DNA of 9,327 bases, from the NCBI GenBank assembly GCA_946481445.1, contig CAMLOA010000043.1, forward strand, positions 1-9,327, in the 5' to 3' direction. Below the pieces are notes generated by a model. The model made no database searches. It was not told the origin of the DNA and was given only the letters and a program-made list of their open reading frames with translations. Shown here in pieces: positions 1-5,155 of this stretch. Origin of the DNA: an uncultured Devosia sp. Lineage in GTDB: Bacteria > Pseudomonadota > Alphaproteobacteria > Rhizobiales > Devosiaceae. Positions within the stretch are counted from its first letter, which is position 1. Every line of letters starts with the position of its first letter. The position numbers were made by a program, and so were the translations under genes.

Positions 1-746
1 AGACCGCCGCCATCGTCATCCAGACGCCGGATTTCTACGGCCATTTGCGCAACCTCAGGACTGCCGCCGACGCCGCCCATGCCAAGGGTGCGCTGCTGAT
101 CGTGGTCATCACCGAGATCGTGTCGCTGGGCCTGCTCGAGGCGCCGGGTGCGCTGGGTGCCGATATCGTGGTGGCGGAGGGCCAGTCCATCGGCAATGCG
201 CTCAATTTCGGCGGCCCCTATCTGGGGCTTCTTGCCACACGCAAGGAGTTCATCCGGCAGATGCCCGGCCGCATCTGCGGCGAGACCGTCGACGCCGAGG
301 GCCAGCGCGGCTTCGTGCTGACGCTCTCCACCCGCGAGCAGCATATCCGCCGCGAGAAGGCGACCAGCAATATCTGCACCAATTCGGGCCTGTGTGCGCT
401 GGCCTTCTCCATTCACATGGCGCTGCTGGGCGAGGCCGGGTTCACCCGCCTGGCCCGTCTCAACCACGCCAATGCGTGCAAACTGGCCGATGCCCTGTCG
501 GCCGTGCCGGGCGTCACCGTGCTCAACAGGACCTTCTTCAACGAGATGACGATCCGCACGCCCCATCCGGCCAATGGCCTGGTCGAGCGCCTCGCCGCGC
601 GCGGCATCCTGGCGGGCGTGCCCGTCAGCCGGCTGGAGCCCACCGATCCGTCGGTCGCCAACCTCATCGTGCTGGCCGCGACCGAACTCACCACCGACGG
701 CGATATCGCCGCCCTCTGCATCGCCCTTTCGGAGGAACTCGCATGA
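1..746 (+). CDS. gcvPA: Glycine dehydrogenase (decarboxylating) subunit 1, 5'-truncated by the window edge
   Basis: This is the alpha subunit of the two-chain glycine decarboxylase (P-protein) of the glycine cleavage system. With GcvPB it decarboxylates glycine by a PLP-dependent reaction and passes the aminomethyl group to lipoyl-GcvH in the cytoplasm. The frame is open from base 3, giving 247 visible residues; the family is about 450 residues, so roughly the N-terminal 45 percent is missing. Characteristic stretches are [10 protein letters not shown] at the window edge, [41 protein letters not shown], and [19 protein letters not shown] followed by SGLCAL. The TTG at 45 lies inside conserved sequence and is not the start. 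The stop TGA (744-746) overlaps the ATG of gcvPB. The catalytic PLP lysine is in the partner subunit. I see no frameshift in the visible part. gcvT and gcvH are commonly upstream but are outside the window. Confidence 0.97.
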   Translation, partial: TAAIVIQTPDFYGHLRNLRTAADAAHAKGALLIVVITEIVSLGLLEAPGALGADIVVAEGQSIGNALNFGGPYLGLLATRKEFIRQMPGRICGETVDAEGQRGFVLTLSTREQHIRREKATSNICTNSGLCALAFSIHMALLGEAGFTRLARLNHANACKLADALSAVPGVTVLNRTFFNEMTIRTPHPANGLVERLAARGILAGVPVSRLEPTDPSVANLIVLAATELTTDGDIAALCIALSEELA

Positions 747-2290
747 GCATGAACACGCAAGGCCGTCCCACCGGCACGGGTGCTTCGGGCTTCTCGTCCT
801 CCTCCGGTTCGGCGCTGCTGCCCAATGAGCCGCTGCTGTTCGAGATCGGCGACACCGAGCATTCCGGCGTCGACCTGCCGGACGTGACCATCTCGTCCGC
901 TCGCCTGGGGGGCTTCGAGCGCAAGCTGCCGCTCGATCTGGCCGGCCTCACCGAGCCGGAGGCCATGCGCCACTATGTGCGCCTCAGCCGCCTCAACCAC
1001 TCGATCGACAGCGGCATGTATCCGCTGGGCTCGTGCACGATGAAGCACAATCCGCGCCTCAACGAGAAGATGGCGCGCCTGCCCGGCTTTGCCGACATCC
1101 ATCCCCTGCAGCCGGTTTCGACCGTGCAGGGCGCGCTCGAGCTGATGAACCAGCTCAGCCACTGGCTGATGACCCTCACCAATACCGCCGCTGTGGCCCT
1201 CTCGCCCAAGGCAGGCGCGCATGGCGAACTGCTCGGCATGATGGCCATCAAGGCCGCGCAGGAAGCGGCCGGCCAGAGCCACCGCACGATCGTGCTGGTT
1301 CCCGAAAGCGCCCACGGCACCAATCCGGCTACCGCCGCGTTCCTCGGTTACACGGTCAAGCCGGTGCCGGCCAAGGCCGATGGCACCGTCGATATCCAGG
1401 CGGTCAAGGACGCGCTGTCGCCCGAAGTGGCGGCGATCATGCTGACCAACCCCAATACCTGCGGCCTCTTCGAGCCCCAGGTCATCGAAATCGCCCAGGC
1501 GGTGCACGATGCCGGGGCCTACTTCTATTGCGACGGCGCCAATTTCAACGCCATCATGGGCGTGGTGCGCCCCGGCGATCTCGGCATCGACGCCATGCAT
1601 ATCAACCTGCACAAGACCTTCTCCACGCCCCATGGCGGCGGCGGGCCCGGTGCCGGTCCGGTGGTGCTGTCGGCGGCTTTGGCCCCCTTTGCCCCCGTCC
1701 CCTTCGTGCGCAAGGGTGAGCAGGGGCTTGAAATGGTCGAGCACGTGGAAGATCAGGCCCTCGGCCGGGTCACCGCCTTCCACGGCCAGATGGGCATGTA
1801 TGTGCGGGCGCTCACCTACATGCTCAGCCATGGCGGGGACGGGCTGGCGCAGGCCGCCGAGGATGCGGTGCTCAACGCCAACTACATCAAGGCGCGGCTG
1901 GGACACATCTTCTCTGTGCCCTTCCCCGACTACCCGACCATGCACGAGGCCCTGTTCGACGACAGCTTCCTCAAGGATACCGGCATCACCACGCTCGATT
2001 TTGCCAAGGCCCTGATCGATGAGGGCTTCCATCCCATGACCATGTATTTCCCCCTGGTCGTGCATGGCGCCATGCTGATCGAGCCGACCGAAAGCGAGAG
2101 CAAGCAGACGCTGGACCGCTTCTGCGACGTGATGGCCGAACTGGCGCAGGATGCGCTCAACGGCAACAAGGAACGCTTCACCGCCGCACCGTTCAAGGCC
2201 CCGCGCCGGCGCCTCGACGAAACCCGCGCCGCCCGCCAGCCCATTCTCAAGTGGGAACGTCCGGCCGAAATGCCCAAAGCTGCGGAATAG
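743..2290 (+). CDS. gcvPB: Glycine dehydrogenase (decarboxylating) subunit 2
   Basis: This 515-residue protein is the beta, PLP-carrying subunit of the split glycine decarboxylase, a usual length for GcvPB. The PLP Schiff-base lysine is K291 in [19 protein letters not shown]264 in the YCDGANFNA stretch is at the position expected to contact the pyridine nitrogen. Other family signatures are [12 protein letters not shown] (from residue 93), [16 protein letters not shown] and [15 protein letters not shown] (from residue 189). The start at 743 has the purine-rich GGAGGA at 731-736, six bases upstream. An in-frame ATG two codons later (749) is less well spaced. The ATGA overlap with gcvPA suggests translational coupling and a 1:1 subunit ratio. 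Residues 7 to about 35 are a Gly/Ser/Thr-rich leader before the conserved fold begins. A much longer frame continues upstream of 743, but it is antisense-like shadow sequence inside gcvPA. The gene is complete and followed by a stem-loop at 2334-2359. Confidence 0.97.
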   Translation: MSMNTQGRPTGTGASGFSSSSGSALLPNEPLLFEIGDTEHSGVDLPDVTISSARLGGFERKLPLDLAGLTEPEAMRHYVRLSRLNHSIDSGMYPLGSCTMKHNPRLNEKMARLPGFADIHPLQPVSTVQGALELMNQLSHWLMTLTNTAAVALSPKAGAHGELLGMMAIKAAQEAAGQSHRTIVLVPESAHGTNPATAAFLGYTVKPVPAKADGTVDIQAVKDALSPEVAAIMLTNPNTCGLFEPQVIEIAQAVHDAGAYFYCDGANFNAIMGVVRPGDLGIDAMHINLHKTFSTPHGGGGPGAGPVVLSAALAPFAPVPFVRKGEQGLEMVEHVEDQALGRVTAFHGQMGMYVRALTYMLSHGGDGLAQAAEDAVLNANYIKARLGHIFSVPFPDYPTMHEALFDDSFLKDTGITTLDFAKALIDEGFHPMTMYFPLVVHGAMLIEPTESESKQTLDRFCDVMAELAQDALNGNKERFTAAPFKAPRRRLDETRAARQPILKWERPAEMPKAAE

Positions 2291-2333
2291 AAGCGACGGC
2301 TTGACCCCGTCGGGAAGGCACGTTGAATAGATG

Positions 2334-2359
2334 AGGCCCGTGGATCACTCCACGGGCCT
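2334..2359. terminator. Stem-loop between convergent genes, probable bidirectional terminator
   Basis: AGGCCCGTGGA (2334-2344) and TCCACGGGCCT (2349-2359) are perfect reverse complements separated by the tetraloop TCAC. The stem is 11 bp and GC-rich. It lies 43 nt after the gcvPB stop and 25 nt after the stop of the convergent lipoprotein gene, where a shared terminator is expected. The tails are only mildly T-rich (TCGCATTTCCT on plus, CATCTATTC on minus), so it is not a textbook U-tract terminator. The hairpin itself is certain; the terminator role is inferred from position. Confidence 0.75.
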
Positions 2360-2384
2360 TCGCATTTCCTGTCATGCCAGGGCC

Positions 2385-2972
2385 TTAGCCCCTGGTGTCG
2401 AACCCGACCCAGATGACGATTTCGTCGCCGCCCAGATAGGGGATGGCGACATTTTCGACCACCTTGACGAACTCACCCGAGCGCACGCCGGCCTGGAACG
2501 CCACGGGAATGGTGTACTTCTCCGAAAAGACCGCCTGCCCTTCCCGCTCCACCGCAAAGCGAATCGGTGCGTTGACGGAGGCCTGGTTCCCCTTGGGGCC
2601 GAGCAATACTCGCCCGGTCACACCCATATTGACCGTGATCAGCCCGTTGGACACCACGCAATTGCGCGAAGTCTCGTCGATCACGCCCTGATATTGCAGC
2701 GCCCGCGCGTCGCCCACCGCGCCGCCGCCATAATAGAACATCGCCTCGCTGCCCGGCCGGACCTTGATGGGCGGGCATTCGGTGGCAATGGCGGGCAGCG
2801 CATTGGTCTGCGCCTGCGCAACAGCCGCAGGCGTGGGCGTTGCGTTCTGCAACTGCTGGTTCTGCGTGGCGTTGCCCGCACCGAACATGCCGCCCATCGA
2901 GCAGCCGGCGAGCAGGAGGCCGACGCCGGTGAGGGCGCCAAGGCGCAGGATCAGGGACGAGGACTTGGTCAT
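2385..2972 (-). CDS. Small lipoprotein of unknown function
   Basis: This 195-residue protein has a lipoprotein signal: hydrophobic GALTGVGLLLAGC with a canonical L-A-G-C lipobox, so Cys24 would be acylated. Serine at +2 would suit outer-membrane sorting under E. coli rules. Residues 25-65 are a Gly/Asn/Gln/Ala/Pro-rich linker. From C66 (CPPIKVRPG) to the end (IVIWVGFDTRG) is a compact, probably beta-rich domain with a second cysteine, C105. C66 and C105 could form a disulfide in the periplasm. The domain resembles conserved uncharacterised rhizobial lipoproteins as I recall them; I know no function. The start at 2972 is chosen because GGGAGA (2980-2985) sits 7 nt upstream. A GTG extension to 2996 would overlap the upstream stop and put eight residues in front of the signal sequence. 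It follows the peroxiredoxin gene by 23 nt, so the two are probably co-transcribed. Confidence 0.85.
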   Translation of the reverse strand: MTKSSSLILRLGALTGVGLLLAGCSMGGMFGAGNATQNQQLQNATPTPAAVAQAQTNALPAIATECPPIKVRPGSEAMFYYGGGAVGDARALQYQGVIDETSRNCVVSNGLITVNMGVTGRVLLGPKGNQASVNAPIRFAVEREGQAVFSEKYTIPVAFQAGVRSGEFVKVVENVAIPYLGGDEIVIWVGFDTRG

Positions 2973-2995
2973 GAAGCGATCTCCCGACGCGAACA

Positions 2996-3490
2996 CTAGG
3001 CTGAGACGCTTTCGAGCGCCATCAGGATGGCCGGGGCTCCGGTTGCATGGACGCCCGGCGCATCCTCGACGAACACCGCCTCGACCACGCCGTTGCGGAT
3101 CAGCGCGGCGGAGCGGCCGAAACGCCTCGCCATGCCCGAGCCCGACATATCCTTGGCCAGGCCCATGGCTTCGGCCAGTTCGCCATTGCCGTCGGCGAGG
3201 AAGGCAATGTCATCGAGTGCGCCGGAAGCCTCGGCCCAGGCCTTCATGACGTGATGATCGTTCACCGATGCACAGACGATGCGCTCGACCCCTGCCGCCC
3301 GCAGCTTGGCTGCATTGGCGACGAAGCCGGGCAGGTGATTGACATGGCAGGTGGGCGTGAACGCGCCTGGCACTGCAAAGAAGACCACGAGACCATTGCC
3401 CAGCACGGCGTCGCTGGTGGTGTCGGCGATACCCTCCCCGGTGACCAGCTTGACCTTCACGGAGGGGATCGGACTGCCGCGTTCAATCAT
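2996..3490 (-). CDS. Peroxiredoxin, Prx5-like (AhpC/TSA superfamily, redoxin)
   Basis: This 164-residue thiol peroxidase would reduce hydroperoxides in the cytoplasm, as it has no signal peptide. The peroxidatic motif is PGAFTPTCH with T45 and C48, matching the Prx5 signature PGAFTPTCS. Further family marks are VCASVNDHHVMKAWA and the second-shell arginine region MARRFGRSAALI, where R126 is the probable active-site arginine. The usual Prx5 resolving-cysteine region near the C-terminus reads APGVHATGAPAIL and lacks cysteine. C73 is the only other cysteine and lies in the fold core. The enzyme is therefore probably a 1-Cys type resolved by glutathione, glutaredoxin or another thiol. The start at 3490 begins MIERGSPIP, typical of the family. 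The frame stays open to 4024, but that extension is shadow sequence of the next gene. The ribosome-binding site is weak (GGGG 12 nt upstream). Confidence 0.93.
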   Translation of the reverse strand: MIERGSPIPSVKVKLVTGEGIADTTSDAVLGNGLVVFFAVPGAFTPTCHVNHLPGFVANAAKLRAAGVERIVCASVNDHHVMKAWAEASGALDDIAFLADGNGELAEAMGLAKDMSGSGMARRFGRSAALIRNGVVEAVFVEDAPGVHATGAPAILMALESVSA

Positions 3491-3612
3491 TGGTTGGATA
3501 TGCCCCGTAGCTGCGACCGCGCGCGGCGGCCATTCCCTCGAATTTTCTGCGTTTTTGGATAAGCGGCTTTTCCGCTCCACACAAGGCCTCGTCGCCTCTG
3601 CCCGCAGTCTGT

Positions 3613-4428
3613 CTAGTTGGCGGCGGGCTCCCGCACCGGGCGCGAAAGCTCGAATGCACCCATGCCGGTCAGGAAGGTCAGCTCGATGGTTTGCCCCTCC
3701 AACGCGTCCCCGCCCGCCCCCAAGATCGGGATGAGCACTAGGTTCGGTTCCGGGCTTTTTTGCGGCGCGCCGAATATCGGCACCCCGCTGCTGGTCGCGG
3801 CGATCAGGCTGGCGACATCGAGGTCCGGATCGCTGACCCAGACGGCCAGGACGTCCTGGTCGGCCCAGTGTTCGACATTGCCGACCGGCTGCGGATCGCC
3901 ATCCCACTGCAGGGGAGTCATGGCCAGCGCCTGGCGGATGCGCAGGCCGTTGGCCCGGTCCGGCTGGTCCTCGGCAAGGGGCAGCGAAAATTGCGCCTGC
4001 GCAGGAACGCAGACATCCGAACACACGCCCAGCAGCACGCCCAGCTCAACTTGGGGTTCCATGCCGGAAACTTTCAGTTCGATGGGCAGCACGGTGGGGC
4101 CGAGATAGACATAGTCGAGATAGCCGTCTTCCTCGATCCGGGAGGGGTAGGGCCACAGCACTTCGTGCTGGTCCACGCCCACCGAGCCGGCAAAATCGAG
4201 CCGGGTCGGCAGGCCCGCCTCGCCGGGGACGCGCCAATAGGTCTTGGTCGTCTCGGCCATGTCGATTTCGAGCCCGACCAGGGTGGTGCCGTCGGCCCTG
4301 ATCTGCCCGGTGCTCACCAGCCGCACCGAGACGCCCGGCGACACCTCCTGCCAGGCCGTCTCCCCGGCATAGGCCGCGGCGGCTGTAGAGAGCATGAGGG
4401 TAAGGGCGGCAACGACAACGGGGCGCAT
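3613..4428 (-). CDS. Periplasmic DsbD N-terminal-like domain protein (COG4233 / PF11412-like)
   Basis: This 271-residue secreted protein resembles the N-terminal, periplasmic alpha domain of DsbD/ScsB thiol-disulfide reductases. In those proteins the domain receives electrons from the membrane domain and passes them to periplasmic partners. Residues 1-21 form a Sec signal peptide (VVVAALTLMLSTAAAAYA, cleavage expected after A21). The redox pair is C136 and C140 in GVCSDVCVPAQAQFSLPL, the best-recognised family motif. These are the only cysteines in the mature protein. No membrane helices and no thioredoxin domain follow, so the electron donor must be encoded elsewhere. The start is the ATG directly before the signal sequence, with no clear Shine-Dalgarno. 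A gap of 122 nt separates it from the peroxiredoxin gene on the same strand. It is divergent from the AlgH-family gene. Family assignment is by motif recognition; the physiological substrate is unknown. Confidence 0.85.
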   Translation of the reverse strand: MRPVVVAALTLMLSTAAAAYAGETAWQEVSPGVSVRLVSTGQIRADGTTLVGLEIDMAETTKTYWRVPGEAGLPTRLDFAGSVGVDQHEVLWPYPSRIEEDGYLDYVYLGPTVLPIELKVSGMEPQVELGVLLGVCSDVCVPAQAQFSLPLAEDQPDRANGLRIRQALAMTPLQWDGDPQPVGNVEHWADQDVLAVWVSDPDLDVASLIAATSSGVPIFGAPQKSPEPNLVLIPILGAGGDALEGQTIELTFLTGMGAFELSRPVREPAAN

Positions 4429-4521
4429 GGGAAAGCCATTAGCGCAGAGCGCAGTGAAGGAACAGTTCTGACGCCATCATGCCTTCGTGAACCGGCGGCC
4501 AGCCGCGTCGAGCATCGTAAC

Positions 4522-4550
4522 TTGGCATCAGGCGCCCCAATGCCTACAAT
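4522..4550 (+). promoter_or_regulatory. Candidate sigma70 promoter of the YqgE/AlgH-family gene
   Basis: TTGGCA (4522-4527) and TACAAT (4545-4550) are separated by exactly 17 nt, and each differs from the sigma70 consensus at one position. Transcription would begin around 4557-4558, coinciding with the ATG at 4558. The predicted transcript would thus be leaderless or nearly so. This is read from the sequence only; no start site has been mapped. Confidence 0.55.
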
Positions 4551-4557
4551 TGGAAGC

Positions 4558-5133
4558 ATGAACTCGCTCGAAGGACAATTCCTCGTCGCCATGCCAGAGA
4601 TGGACGACGAACGCTTCGCCCAAAGTGTCATCCTCATCGTGGGGCACGACGCCAAGGGGGCAATGGGTATTGTCGTCAATCATGAACTGGCCAACCTGCG
4701 CTTCGCCGATATTCTGGACGAACTGGATCTGGGCGACCCGGATGCCGTGATCCGCCTGCCGGACTCGATCCGTCAGCGCGCCGTGATGCGGGGCGGTCCG
4801 GTCGAGAAGGGCCGCGGCTTCGTGCTGCACTCGGCCGACTACACCTCCAGCAACACCTATTCGGTCAATGCCGGCGTCTCCCTCACGGCAACGCTCGATG
4901 TCCTGCGGGCGATGGCCTTCGGTCCTGCGCCGCGCGCCGCGCTGTTCGCCCTTGGGTGCTGCGGCTGGAGTTCGGGACAGCTCGAAGAAGAGATTGCGCG
5001 CAATGGCTGGCTGACCGTGCCCTTTTCGCGCGAATTGCTGTTCGAGACCCCTGTCGAACAGCGCTACGAGGCGGCGCTGGCCAGCCTCCACATCACCCGC
5101 GCCAGCCTCAGCCCGGATGCCGGTCACGCCTGA
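4558..5133 (+). CDS. YqgE/AlgH family protein (UPF0301)
   Basis: This 191-residue cytoplasmic protein belongs to the UPF0301 family, named after E. coli YqgE and Pseudomonas AlgH. The biochemical role is not firmly established. Family hallmarks are GQFLVAMPEMDDERF at the N-terminus, GAMGIVVN (34-41), GGPVEKGRGFVLH (79-91) and GWSSGQLEEEIARNGWLTV (about 136-154). Length is normal. Two adjacent cysteines (C134, C135) sit where homologues usually read Tyr-Ala before Gly-Trp. The start is chosen at 4558 because MNSLEGQFLVAMP matches the usual N-terminus and a good -10 element ends 7 nt before it. The in-frame ATG at 4540 would add six residues and has AGG seven nt upstream, so it remains possible. 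A long open frame running upstream into the DsbD-like gene is antisense shadow. It is divergent from the DsbD-like gene and convergent with the EAL gene, 22 nt away, with no hairpin terminator visible between them. Confidence 0.93.
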   Translation: MNSLEGQFLVAMPEMDDERFAQSVILIVGHDAKGAMGIVVNHELANLRFADILDELDLGDPDAVIRLPDSIRQRAVMRGGPVEKGRGFVLHSADYTSSNTYSVNAGVSLTATLDVLRAMAFGPAPRAALFALGCCGWSSGQLEEEIARNGWLTVPFSRELLFETPVEQRYEAALASLHITRASLSPDAGHA

Positions 5134-5155
5134 TCTCCGCCCTTGAGGCAAGAGA

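Noticed and set aside
413..2065. 550-codon open frame on the minus strand opposite gcvPA/gcvPB
   Set aside because: Low-complexity His/Gly/Arg-rich translation, no recognisable family, and fully antisense to two well-conserved genes; a GC-rich shadow frame.
3548..3580. AGCGG-CTTTT-CCGCT hairpin in the gap between the DsbD-like and peroxiredoxin genes
   Set aside because: Stem of only 5 bp and no T-tract after it on the minus strand; too weak to call a terminator.
3491..3612. Possible promoter (TTGTGT, 16 nt, TTATCC) for the peroxiredoxin gene
   Set aside because: Both hexamers are poor and no other candidate stands out, so an internal promoter cannot be supported.
3760..4557. Long in-frame upstream extension of the YqgE/AlgH-family frame
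   Set aside because: It runs antisense through the DsbD-like gene, has no family similarity, and the family N-terminus begins at 4558.
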